This document shows positions 1-9,734 of a DNA stretch of 64,000 bases, piece after piece (position 1 is the first letter of the stretch; each line of letters begins with the position of its first letter). The notes beneath the pieces were generated by a model that did no database searches, was not told the origin of the DNA, and saw only the letters and a program-made list of their open reading frames with translations. A program made the translations under genes and the position numbers. Origin of the DNA: Zychaea mexicana (Eukaryota > Mucoromycota > Mucoromycetes > Mucorales > Lichtheimiaceae); contig NW_026516703.1 of the NCBI RefSeq assembly GCF_025766255.1, positions 1 through 64,000 of the forward strand. Reading direction: 5' to 3'.

Positions 1-376
1 TCCCACCGATGTTGTGATTCTTGTTCTTTGACTATGCGTTGCAACGTTTCGTTTGAAGTAGTAGAAACTGATAACCAATAATCATCAATGAAGGTAGTTT
101 CCAAAACCTATACATGGTAACGAATATGAGAATTACTTGTAAATATAAGAAAAAACTTTGCACTTACCTGATAGTCATATTCTGAGTAATGCTCTGCCCA
201 CTCCTTGATTTGTTCGTCATCATCGTTCTTCAAAATTCTTATGGTGTCTTTCAATACATTTGTGGCAAAGGCACGGGCCGAAGCCTTAAACTGGAAGTGC
301 GCAAAGAATTTAACAGGTTCAAAACCAGTGGGAACGAGACAGGAATTTCTCACAAATTCAATGTGGCTTTGATTCC
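1..376 (-). CDS. Unrecognised protein, two exons, runs off left edge
   Basis: Two exons join in frame on the minus strand. The first (376 to 168) follows a CAACTAG acceptor and ends at a GTAAGTG donor after ...HYSEYDYQ. The second (107 to the window edge) follows a TATAG acceptor and continues with VLETTFIDDYWLSVS.... Phase is 0 at the junction and both exons stay open. No ATG is seen in the first exon, so further upstream exons are expected, perhaps on the far side of the LINE. The product has a hydrophobic and aromatic-rich part, an acidic NDDDEQ stretch and a charged tail. I do not recognise a family. Gene reality rests on splice signals and frame continuity only. Confidence 0.55.
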
Positions 377-598
377 TAGTTGAATTTTTAAGTTAAGATT
401 GTGTCGATCGAGTAGCATAGTAACTTTTGTAACTTAGCGACTTATATATTTACATGGTAACGAAATCTTTGGAAGCGATATGAATGAAAAACTCGTGTGG
501 CAGAAGTAAAGGTATATGCGAGTGAGATAAAGACCAATGAAATCATTTTATTTTTCGGAGGTAAATTGGCTGGTTCTCTTCCAGCACAACAACTAGAA

Positions 599-611
599 AA
601 TGTAAATGTAG
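599..611. repeat. LINE target-site duplication, 3' copy
   Basis: The 13-mer aatgtaaatgtag occurs here directly next to the T-run (612-622) that represents the poly(A) end of the LINE on the minus strand. The identical 13-mer is at 6331-6343. Confidence 0.85.
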
Positions 612-751
612 TTTTTTTTTTTGTATGAGCCGGTAGGCCAAAATTTATTAATCCAAGTCACACGTACAAAGCAGAGGTGTGTTGGAGATAAGAGAAAAAG
701 AGGAATATACAAAATAATAAAAGAGGGCGGAGAGGGGTGACAATGGACTTA

Positions 752-3700
752 TTAGTCTATGGCAGTGATCTTGGGGTGGCGAAGCTGGGCAAGCAGCTTC
801 AGTGCCAGTGAGACCACAGTTGAGTGAGTATAAGGGACGCGGTCGAAGATCCAGCTCCAGTAGACACGCCAGCATGCCAAAAGGACGGATTGGACGACCA
901 TGGTCCGTAGTTGTGTGGTGGACGCAGGGGCAACGGGCCAGTCCAGGTTGATGATGAAGTTGAGGAGGAGAGTGGGATCAGGCTCAGCATAAAAAACCAA
1001 GCCCCAGACTTCCTTCCATACGGCCCACCGAAGTGGGCAATCAACGAGAAAATGACGAGTTGTATCAACGAAACCTAAACATAATTGGCATTGCGGGCTT
1101 GGCATGAAGTCTGGTACAATACTGTGGAGACGGCTGGCAGTGGGAAGCGTGTTGTGAAGTGCGCGATACCAGACATTGCGGGCTGAATGGTGCATCGTAC
1201 TATGCCAAAATTGACGCCAACGACTAGCATTGAGTGTCGGGTGGTGTGGTTTTGCACAAGTATTGTTCAAACAAAGACGACGAAAACTACGGGTGGTGAG
1301 TCCTTGATCCGTGAGATGATCTGTGAAAAGGGGACGCATCACGTCACCATCCGTGGTGCCGAGCTGTCCGTTATGTTGGGCCAACGGGTGGGATGCAGGT
1401 AGGCAAAGGCGACTGAAGAAGTATTTCAGTATGATGCGGCCATGCTGCATGGCCTCGAAAAACCGGCGAGTGACACGTGGGTGGCGAATGGGGCCGTCCT
1501 GTGGCAGACGTCGTCGTAATAAACCAGGAGTAGCATCAAAGACGTACAGATCCGATACCTTCAGTTTCTTGAGGCTTGGCGAACGGAGCAGGTCTTTGAC
1601 TTCGGCATTGTCACCGGGGTCCCATATTGCGCGACTAGGCAAACAGAGTACAAGCGCTGGTGGGATATAAATGGATGATGGTGCTAGTTGGAGTCGATCG
1701 ATTGAAGCAAGAATAAGTGATGCGATTGCTGAAGGTTGTTGTTGTAGGGAACGAGGGCGTGTTTTCGGGAATGCGAGCAGCAAACGGTGGTCAGGTAGTT
1801 CTGATCCAATGCTCAGCAGATGGTGAGCAATGTAGGGGACCACCAGGGAACACGATGCAGCACCGTTTGGGTAATTGATCAGTGGCTGAATCCAGCGTAA
1901 TTGAAGAGCGTGTTGTTGTGTGCGTGGATCAAGGAACTGTAGACCCCCTTGGTCTCTTGGTAGTAGCTGGCGAGAGAGGGCAATGCGAGGAAACATGCGG
2001 TGAGAGAGGAAGCCGGAGATGATGGTCTGTAGTTTGGTCCAAAATGACGCAGCAGGTGCACCAGTCAACCGCAAAACATACCATAAGCGAGAAAGTAACA
2101 ATGTGTTGAGGATGGTGGCGCGCCCCCGCACTGACAGCTGGCGTTGTTGATGTAGTTGACAACTCGTGCGTATACTGATAAGAAGACGATCCATGAAGAG
2201 ACGATGCTGTGGTGTTGAGGTCGCTAACGGGAAGCCCAAATAAACGGCGGCTTCAGGATGCGATCGATCATGGCATGCTGGATAGCCATAGCGAGCGAGT
2301 GTTTGGTTCCATTCCGGTTGGGGCCTGCCGGACAAAGATACGGCTTGAGTCTTATGCACATTGAGACGAGCATTGGAGGCCAGCTGATAGTGGTGAAGGT
2401 GGTGATGTAGGCGCTCCAAGTCAGTATCTTGACTTAGGAAGACACATACATCGTCCGCGTAAGCCAAAATTTTGAGCGGTGGAGGTGGAGCAGGAAAATG
2501 GACGCCAGGGTTGCTAGGAGCAATGTCAACCCCACAGAAAACCTCATCCTCCAGCACGGAGCGTAGTAGTGGTTCGATCGCTAGGTTGAACAATATTGGC
2601 GAGAGCGGGTCACCTTGGCGCAGGCCTCTTTTTTGTTGGAAAGGTGAGCTGATGTGACCGTTGACGTTGATATGAATGTTGGTGCGAAAGAAAAGTAAAC
2701 GAATACTGTCGATGGTTGCGGAGGGAAAGCCAAAACGCTCCAAAACACGAGAGAGGTATTCTGGCGCGATGAGGTCATATGCTTTCTCGTTGTCCAATAG
2801 CAAAGCAAGGTTGGTATCGTTGTCCCGTCCTGACGCTTGATCCATCATCATCCGGACTAAAATCCCGTTATCGGCGATGAAACGACCAGGGAGGAAACCA
2901 GTTTGGAAAGGTGTTATCAATGGTTGAGCAACTTGAATAACACGGGCGTTGAGCAGACGAGTGAAGATTTTGGCGTCGCAGTTGATAAGGGAAATAGGAC
3001 GCCAGTTGCGAAGAGAAGACAGGTCGCCTTTTTTGGGCAGGAGGGTGACACAAGTTTCCTGCCAAGAGGGCGGATACCGGGCATGTTGGCAAGCGTCATT
3101 GTACACATCGCAGACAAGCGTTGCATACAGAGGGTGATGAAAAACAAGATACCAAACAGCATAGGGCAAACCATCTGGGCCTGGACTGCTTTGCTTCGGT
3201 GCACGCTTGGCTGCCAAACGTAGGTCTTCAATGTCAAAATCCTCAGTGAGGATTGTATGGTCGTCACTTGTCAGATGCACGTCCGTAGGAATGTTATCCA
3301 ACAGGTGTTGTATTGATGCATCTGAGACGTCTGTTGGGGTGTATAGTTGCTCATAGAAAGATGTGGCAGCATCTTGCATACCGTTGATATCAGTGTAAAT
3401 GGTGCCCGTGGTGGGGTGTTGCAGTTGGTGGATCGTACGGTCATCCTGGCGTTGGCGAATAGTGCGCTTCAGGTAACCCGCCGACGTTTCACCGTGTTCG
3501 CGCCATCGTTGGCCAGCGCGCAGGGCAGCGATGTCAGTCTCTTCCTGTTGCAGCGCAGAAATTTGTTTTTCCAAAGGCGGTAGGATTTGTGCACGCAGTG
3601 CGGGAGAAGGTTGATGTCGCAAGAAGCGATTTCGTTTTGACTGTAAGGCGCACAGTTGTTTTTGGCGCCAACGTGTGTGGTTACGGCTGTAATTTTGCAT

Positions 3701-4600
3701 ATGACGTGTCACCACTGACTTGAGGTGTTCCCATTTGTCTTGGGTAGTGGGCAAAGCTGCAAGTTGCGGATGCAATGTGGTGAGAGTTTTGGCAAGAGAT
3801 TGACGAAAAGCTTTGTGGAAGGTGACAGATGGGTTACCCCGCCAATATCCTTTCCCATGTGTGGGGGAGGATAGTCGGAAAGTGGTTGAAAGTACGGCAT
3901 GATCGGTCCAAGCAGGGTTCACGTAGGATACAGTCGAGTCTTGAGTGGACCCACGGAATTGCGAGCCAGCATAAATGTGGTCAATCGTAGAATGAGTGGT
4001 CGCGCCACGCCTAAAGGTCGGGAATGGCAAGCATTCGTCACGATTGGTGATACAGTCGGAAAATGATTCATCCAAAAGGGCGTGCCATTCGAATGGTGCT
4101 TCGCGCGTATAGTGTGCGCGGGTAATGTCGTAGTTGAAATCACCAGCAATGATAAGCTTGGTGCAAAATTCAGAGTCGCGTAGCTGAAGTACTGGTGATT
4201 CGAGGAGAGAGCGGTAGAAATTGCGACGAGATATGGCAGTGTCGGCAGGTGCATAAAGAACCAAGACGAAGAAAGGTTCGAAAACGTCGGAGGAATGTGT
4301 AATTTTGACGAGCAGAGCGCGTTCGTCTGGTGTGATGGCGAGTTGTTCAAGGTTGATAGCAGTAGATAAAGAGACTAGTCCGACGTGTTGGGTCCATAGA
4401 CTATTGTGGGCGTAGAATTCGTGGTGTAAGGTTTGTGGATCAGCAAGGCGGTCAGCATGACTTTCTTGAATAGCCGCAAGGTGAGGTTGGTGTGTGGTCC
4501 GCAAGTGGCGGATGAGTGATTGGCGTGCAGACGGTCGGCTGATCTTGGCAAGACCGTTGCAGTTGAGTGATAGGAATTTTAGATTAAAATTCCTATTCAT
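752..4600 (-). CDS. LINE ORF2: endonuclease-reverse transcriptase
   Basis: This 1282-residue ORF2 protein makes cDNA at a nicked chromosomal target. The N-terminal ~240 residues are an exonuclease-endonuclease-phosphatase (APE-type) domain: LNCNG near the start, the IQESHA metal-binding Glu, AGDFNYD, STIDHIYAG and the terminal WTDH. The reverse transcriptase follows, with SPGPDGLPY, NWRPISL, the GFLPGR finger, LLLDNEKAYD (motif A), GLRQGDPLSP (motif B) and the catalytic LAYADDV (motif C). A C-terminal CQLC...H....C zinc-knuckle-like motif sits near residue 1170. No RNase H domain is obvious. Its ATG overlaps the ORF1 stop within ATGAATAG, so translation probably depends on termination-reinitiation. 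The reading frame is complete. Confidence 0.95.
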   Translation of the reverse strand: MNRNFNLKFLSLNCNGLAKISRPSARQSLIRHLRTTHQPHLAAIQESHADRLADPQTLHHEFYAHNSLWTQHVGLVSLSTAINLEQLAITPDERALLVKITHSSDVFEPFFVLVLYAPADTAISRRNFYRSLLESPVLQLRDSEFCTKLIIAGDFNYDITRAHYTREAPFEWHALLDESFSDCITNRDECLPFPTFRRGATTHSTIDHIYAGSQFRGSTQDSTVSYVNPAWTDHAVLSTTFRLSSPTHGKGYWRGNPSVTFHKAFRQSLAKTLTTLHPQLAALPTTQDKWEHLKSVVTRHMQNYSRNHTRWRQKQLCALQSKRNRFLRHQPSPALRAQILPPLEKQISALQQEETDIAALRAGQRWREHGETSAGYLKRTIRQRQDDRTIHQLQHPTTGTIYTDINGMQDAATSFYEQLYTPTDVSDASIQHLLDNIPTDVHLTSDDHTILTEDFDIEDLRLAAKRAPKQSSPGPDGLPYAVWYLVFHHPLYATLVCDVYNDACQHARYPPSWQETCVTLLPKKGDLSSLRNWRPISLINCDAKIFTRLLNARVIQVAQPLITPFQTGFLPGRFIADNGILVRMMMDQASGRDNDTNLALLLDNEKAYDLIAPEYLSRVLERFGFPSATIDSIRLLFFRTNIHINVNGHISSPFQQKRGLRQGDPLSPILFNLAIEPLLRSVLEDEVFCGVDIAPSNPGVHFPAPPPPLKILAYADDVCVFLSQDTDLERLHHHLHHYQLASNARLNVHKTQAVSLSGRPQPEWNQTLARYGYPACHDRSHPEAAVYLGFPLATSTPQHRLFMDRLLISIRTSCQLHQQRQLSVRGRATILNTLLLSRLWYVLRLTGAPAASFWTKLQTIISGFLSHRMFPRIALSRQLLPRDQGGLQFLDPRTQQHALQLRWIQPLINYPNGAASCSLVVPYIAHHLLSIGSELPDHRLLLAFPKTRPRSLQQQPSAIASLILASIDRLQLAPSSIYIPPALVLCLPSRAIWDPGDNAEVKDLLRSPSLKKLKVSDLYVFDATPGLLRRRLPQDGPIRHPRVTRRFFEAMQHGRIILKYFFSRLCLPASHPLAQHNGQLGTTDGDVMRPLFTDHLTDQGLTTRSFRRLCLNNTCAKPHHPTLNASRWRQFWHSTMHHSARNVWYRALHNTLPTASRLHSIVPDFMPSPQCQLCLGFVDTTRHFLVDCPLRWAVWKEVWGLVFYAEPDPTLLLNFIINLDWPVAPASTTQLRTMVVQSVLLACWRVYWSWIFDRVPYTHSTVVSLALKLLAQLRHPKITAID

Positions 4601-6329
4601 TGATGTTTAACGTTGGTGGAGTTACCTCGCCCAGCTGGCTTTTGCCCACTGGCGATGTTATTAGAGCTTTTGCTGACGGTTTGCGAATACGACCGTAAGC
4701 ACTGTGGCTGGTCAGGGCCGACACACCGGGCAATTTAGCTGCTTGAACGAGTAGTGCTTTTTGGATTCGCAATTTCTTGGCTTCTGACATAGTACGAAGA
4801 GACTTCCGAGCTGCCTCTGTCATAGGAAGGTCTTGAAGATCGAAATCGACGTCTTCGCTAACAGCAGTGGCGTCGACCATCGTAGTGTCCTCCTCGATGG
4901 TAGAGATAATGTTGGACAGAACTGAACTGATCTGTTGTGAATCCAAAGTGTCATTCTCATCTTGGTGATGTTGCTCCTCTGTAGTTGGCCCGTGGTCCTC
5001 CGTATCCTTTCCTTCTTCGTGTGATGCAATGTCGTCCGTATCCTTCCCGTCGTCGTGCGATGCATGGTCGTCCTTATCCTTCTCATCGTCGTGCGATGCA
5101 TGATCGTCCTTATCCTTCCCGTCGTCATGTGATGCGCTGTCGTTGATGGTGCTATCGTCGTCATTAAGTCGTCTCTCGTCGTCGTCGTCTGATGCGCTGC
5201 TGGTAGCGACGTCAACTTGCTGTTCATCGTCGGTCTTTATGGCGCCGGCATCGTTGTTGCTAACCTCGGTGTTACTGTTGGTTTCAGAGCCATGTCTTTG
5301 CGGTTGTTGCTGGGAGGAAGTGGCGGTTTTCTTCATTGAAGATCGGTTACCCTTGCCTTTGCCGGTAGAGGATGCCTTTGTCCCCGTAGTCGTTACCAGC
5401 TGCTTCCCTGTTGATGTTTTACGTCTCTTGTTCGTATCCTCATTATTATTGGCGGTCATGCGGCGCGGGCATTCACGTGCTATATGTCCCACGTGGCGGC
5501 AGTTGTAGCACATTAGATTCATTTTGTATTCGGTGCAGTCGCTGCGATGATGGCCAGGTTGGTGACACCAGGTACAATGGTGAGGCATCTTATGCCAGGT
5601 AGCGTAGAATCCATATTTATATTCTCCTTTCCATGCGATGATATGGGGGAGAGTGGCGAAAGGTTCATCTTCCGGATGGTTGGTGCAGTCGATGACGGCA
5701 TAGCCGTTACCCATGAAGAGGTTGGTGGTGGGCTCACGGAAGGCTCCACAGTCGATTACCCGCCCGTAAGGCGCAAGGCTTTCTTTCAAACCCTCACATA
5801 AGAGGTGAGATCGTACTGGAGGAAGATGCGTGAGGCGAAGGCGTTTAGTGTCGGCATCAGTTGGTAGAGCTCGGATGGCACGAATGCGTGTTTTGTCTTT
5901 TTCGAAAACGAGTCCCGAATTCAAAGCCCGCTGTAAAGGCATGTCAAGATCAAAACACATCTCGAGTAAAACTCTTCGAGATCCCTCGCGATGAGTAAAG
6001 GCACCTGTATTTTCTGGGAATTGAGCCGCTGCCATTTGCAGGACTGAATGTAGGGGCTCGGGGCGGGTCGAAATATCGAAGAGAACGCAGTCGGTAAAGC
6101 GTCCATTGCGCCATATTTGCGACTGCAGGACGGTCCAGCCATCGTTGTCCATTGTAGGTGCTGGGGCGTCGACATTATGCATGAGCGAGACGCGCTTGTT
6201 TTGAACGATATGCGCCCATGTCATCCTGGGTTCTCCAGGTTGAGGCGCGTGAATTGATGCGCCAAGGGATGCGTCCTTTTCAGGGGGCAATTTGTTCTGC
6301 TGGTTCTGAGCGGGAGCGGAAGAAGCCAT
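4593..6329 (-). CDS. LINE ORF1: gag-like CCHC nucleic-acid-binding protein
   Basis: ORF1 (578 residues from the ATG at 6329) should bind element RNA and form the ribonucleoprotein. Two adjacent CCHC knuckles are visible, CTWCHQPGHHRSDC and CYNCRHVGHIAREC. Before them is a region that may be an RRM-like fold. The C-terminal half is very acidic and contains imperfect repeats of a unit like SHDDGKDKDDHA, four to five copies around 5015-5130. The frame is open further upstream to 6353, but that extension crosses the target duplication and belongs to the host sequence, so the ATG at 6329 is chosen. The stop overlaps the ORF2 start by 8 nt. Confidence 0.9.
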   Translation of the reverse strand: MASSAPAQNQQNKLPPEKDASLGASIHAPQPGEPRMTWAHIVQNKRVSLMHNVDAPAPTMDNDGWTVLQSQIWRNGRFTDCVLFDISTRPEPLHSVLQMAAAQFPENTGAFTHREGSRRVLLEMCFDLDMPLQRALNSGLVFEKDKTRIRAIRALPTDADTKRLRLTHLPPVRSHLLCEGLKESLAPYGRVIDCGAFREPTTNLFMGNGYAVIDCTNHPEDEPFATLPHIIAWKGEYKYGFYATWHKMPHHCTWCHQPGHHRSDCTEYKMNLMCYNCRHVGHIARECPRRMTANNNEDTNKRRKTSTGKQLVTTTGTKASSTGKGKGNRSSMKKTATSSQQQPQRHGSETNSNTEVSNNDAGAIKTDDEQQVDVATSSASDDDDERRLNDDDSTINDSASHDDGKDKDDHASHDDEKDKDDHASHDDGKDTDDIASHEEGKDTEDHGPTTEEQHHQDENDTLDSQQISSVLSNIISTIEEDTTMVDATAVSEDVDFDLQDLPMTEAARKSLRTMSEAKKLRIQKALLVQAAKLPGVSALTSHSAYGRIRKPSAKALITSPVGKSQLGEVTPPTLNINE

Positions 6330-6330
6330 G

Positions 6331-6343
6331 AATGTAAATGTAG
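6331..6343. repeat. LINE target-site duplication, 5' copy
   Basis: Identical to 599-611 (aatgtaaatgtag). It abuts the ORF1 start codon at 6329-6327, which fixes the 5' end of the inserted LINE. Confidence 0.85.
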
Positions 6344-7184
6344 TAATCAACACTATTTATTCCTCCTTCCGTCGTAACCAATACCAGCACAGTCAATGTT
6401 GACGGCCTCAACCCTCCTCCATTGGCCATTCAAAGGACAGTGTATAATCCTTCATGTTTTACCTGGGTAGAAAACCACTGATGTTCCAATATAGCAGTCA
6501 GAAAGTCAAGCTCAAACGAAAAAGTTATAATAATATATAGTACACTTCGTCAGCTTTTGAGAATTAGAATATACCGTAACAACTTCAAATCCGTAATAGA
6601 AACAATCATTATATTTTATTATCTTACTATTATACACATACGTTTTTATATTATTATGCTAAAAAAATATCACCTGTTTTTCTTATTACAGTTTTTTATA
6701 TATAGAAAATAAAGGAGTCTTAACTCCTCGTCAATTATATCTACAGTAAATTAAGAAGATTGACTTCTCAAGACTTATCTTTCTTTTTGCTATCGCTTGA
6801 CTTTATTGTATATTCCAACAACAATAAAACTCATTATTTTCATCTTTTTTTTTAATTTTTATTTTTATTTTTATTTTTTTCGAGTGAGTTCCTGACTATT
6901 ATACTGGATAACTGGATGATGAAAAATTACACTCATTTAACAAAAATTATATATTAGTTAGAGAAAAATTTCATTGTTCTAAACAAAAATTGTATTTGAT
7001 CCCCTCAAATTTCATTTTTTAAACACAAAACACTGTAGTTTGGTTGATTTGACTTGATGGATGGTGATGAGTGTGTAAATATGTTTTGTGAGATTGTGCT
7101 TGTGTTACACTATAAAGTTCTTCGTAAACTATATAAAAGCAGCACACTTGCGATGGCGAGAGTTATTTTCTTCATTCATTTAAA
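6344..7184. other. AT-rich intergenic region
   Basis: No convincing gene is seen. The first 130 nt are of ordinary composition and contain minus-strand splice-like signals (for example a possible donor inside CTGGTATTGG), which could be an exon of the left-edge gene separated from it by the LINE. The remainder is AT-rich with T-runs near 6846-6880 and ends in the promoter of the 7185 gene. Confidence 0.5.
7131..7139 (+). promoter_or_regulatory. TATA box for the 7185 gene
   Basis: The sequence atataaaag lies about 50 nt upstream of the ATG at 7185, which suits a core promoter with a short leader. Confidence 0.5.
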
Positions 7185-7680
7185 ATGCCTTACCCATACT
7201 ATAATACATTGTTTATTTATGCAGCTCTTGTAATTAAAGGTGTGTTATATTTAACATCACTATTTTTTCTTTTATTAATAACGGCTTTTTTCTATAGAAC
7301 GTGTTCAAAATGATATATTTAACTGTGGCTATTTGGTTCATACAAAGCGTGATCTCTTATACGATATTGAAGCCTGGGAACTGTATAAGGAAATACACCG
7401 CCGGCAACGAACCAAACTGTCTGTGGAGATAAAGAAAGAGATAGCAAGATTGTATTTTGAAGAAAAGGAGTCGAAGGATGCTATTGCGGTAATAACCAAG
7501 CTGTCAAGAAAAACAGTTTGCCGAGTCATAGCTGAGTGGTTTGAAATCAGCTGGGCTTTTCGCCTCCTGGAAAGCTGTCTGTGCATCAATGATGATAACG
7601 ATGGTGTACAGCTCTCAATCAGATTAAACCGTCTTTTAAGGACACCAGAATTAACAATAATACCAGAATGTTGGGATTGA
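7185..7680 (+). CDS. Small protein with putative helix-turn-helix, two exons
   Basis: Exon 1 is 7185-7239 and starts MPYPYYNTLFIYAAL. The intron (7240-7297) runs from GTGTGT to CTATAG, and exon 2 is 7298-7680. The spliced product is 145 residues with phase 1 at the junction. The segment from about KKEIARLYFEEK to RKTVCRVIAEW looks like a homeodomain-like helix-turn-helix as found in transposase N-termini and small DNA-binding proteins, so it could be a regulator or the DNA-binding end of a domesticated transposase. No catalytic DDE region follows within 300 nt. I do not recognise a family. The TATA box placement and clean intron support a real gene. Confidence 0.55.
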
Positions 7681-9711
7681 TTGATTTAATAAATGATGAA
7701 GTAACAATTCAAAGGCAAAAAAAAATACTATTTTTAAGAAGGAACTAAAATTACACCCGCCATTATGAAATTTGTAAATCTGCCATCAACCTGAAATTAC
7801 AGCGCCATTGTAATTTTCACCATCTGCCAATAACCCCCCCCCAACGCCAAAATAAAAAAAAGAGCTCGCCATGATGGGAAAAAATGCCCCGCCAATCATT
7901 AGGAAAAATCCTGTACACGATGGACTCTCGAGGGCGGGGTTACTGCCACCACCACTCCCTTCATTATGATAGATCACAACCGTGTAATATGCACGGCACA
8001 ACAGCACGGCGTGGCAGGGCGCGCATATCACCATCTTCCACCCGGGCCACACCTCCTTGCACTTGGATTCGTGGTCAGCAAGCATGAGCATCGATCAAAT
8101 TAAGTATATTAAAGTATATTGAGCTTTATTGCGGTCAACTGCGATTATTATGTACTGGTTTATATACTAAATGTATTATTTGCCGCCTCTACTGCCGTAT
8201 ACAACGGGATCTTTTTTGAATAAGGAAACTTTCCGCCGTTTCAATGAGCATGGTGGTATGTAGAAGGAGCAGCTGCTACCTGTAACAACTCAACGGCACC
8301 AAACAGTATGTTCAATTGCTTTACTGTTATTGCATCGATGCATTAGATTGTATAATAAGGTACCTTGCTTTATAGCACCTCGAGGTAACTTAATTCACAA
8401 AAAGTTAAAGATGCTTTGTCTGGGGTAGGCACAGACTTCTTTTTAAAGGATCCCAAACTACGTAATTGACAAAGTAGTAACGACGACGATGTTGGGAATA
8501 CAATTGCTGCTGTAGGTTTGCATATGCATTATGTACTTACAACACGCTACTCAATAATATACCAGGAAGGGGCCTTCATGCACTTTTACATACTTGACAA
8601 ACGCAAGAAGCAGCGGAACACTACAAGTGTGTGGCTAGCGAGATTTAAACCTCTTTGCTGTATGCGGATATACCCACCAAGTGAGACGTGTTCAGTTGTT
8701 GCGGCATGATAAAGAAAACAATGAGCAGGGAGGAAGAGCTTTACATTTCGGCAGTTTTGACAGATTCTTAGTAAGTCATGGTTCTCCACAGATGCAACAG
8801 AGCACCTTGATGCTCTATGGTACACATACATAGAGCGAAACAATTGGGGCTGTTCTGGGATGTCACGGGATGTCGTGGCTCCACCCCTGAAAACTATGTA
8901 TGGCCCTCACCACCACGTGGCATCATATAAAGTCGGGATTCTTTTATACCTCTTTCATGATAAACCCTATTCTTTTCTCTTTCACTCACTCTCTCTCTCT
9001 CAGGTGATTCTTCGGAAAGTAATCAAGAGGTATATCATATTACTACCAATCGATTAAACTTGACCTTTGAGACTGGAGGGCTAGACTGTAATGCTGCTTA
9101 TGTGATACAGTATTTATTCCTGTATGTACTGCCAAACAATGATCATGACAAACATAGGATAAAGTATACACATGCCAAAAAAACGATATACACACAAAAC
9201 AACTGTTTTCATCTTTTTCTCGCATGTATCATTTGAAAAGAAAAGAGGTATGTATATATGGCGCGGTGGTGTGTGTAGAAAACTTTGTTTTTCTTTTGCC
9301 AGCCATTATAATCAGCCCCCCTCCCGCACCACAGATAACTCTTCTTGCTACTAATGGTGACTTTGAGTGAGCAACTGCTGCTGATGTAGGATGATCGGCA
9401 GCGCCCACTGTACAATGAGAATGAAATCAATTAGTAGAATAGAGAGTTCCACCATGACACAAACCATACTTTTCCTTTTTTTGGAAAGACTGATCCCTAT
9501 CGATAAGAAAATGTTGTAGTGAGGCCGACAAGCAGCCAGATCACTCAGTCAGTCATCATCATGATGTTATTGGGCCCTGTACATCATCATTTTTGTACTG
9601 CACTTTTGGGGAGAGTGACTAGTTGGGGGCCTCAATCTTTTAACTGTTGCATGTCCTTATTGCTAACTGGTGCTCTTTTAAAAGTCATTCAAGTTGGAAT
9701 GTAAGTTTGAT

Positions 9712-9734
9712 TCTCTCTCTCTCTCTCTCTCTCT
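9712..9734. repeat. (CT)n microsatellite
   Basis: About eleven uninterrupted CT units in the non-coding tract. Confidence 0.9.

Larger units (their letters stand above)
612..6330 (-). mobile_element. Full-length-looking non-LTR (LINE) retrotransposon, intact ORFs
   Basis: The element lies on the minus strand: ORF1 with zinc knuckles (6329-4593), ORF2 with endonuclease and reverse transcriptase (4600-752), a 3' UTR of about 130 nt, and an 11-A tail (T-run 612-622). It is bounded by identical 13-bp direct repeats, the signature of target-primed reverse transcription. Neither ORF carries a stop or frameshift, so the copy looks young. ORF1's ATG is only about one nucleotide inside the 5' target duplication, so there is essentially no 5' UTR: either a 5'-truncated copy that kept both ORFs or an unusually compact element. 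The insertion lies upstream of the left-edge gene, and a TTTTCTAG acceptor-like sequence follows the 3' end. Confidence 0.9.

Noticed and set aside
1323..1670. Plus-strand frame inside LINE ORF2
   Set aside because: Antisense shadow of the reverse transcriptase frame; no start context or family match.
5143..5508. Open frame opposite LINE ORF1 rich in Ser/Leu/Val
   Set aside because: It is the antisense shadow of the acidic, Asp/Ser-rich ORF1 region.
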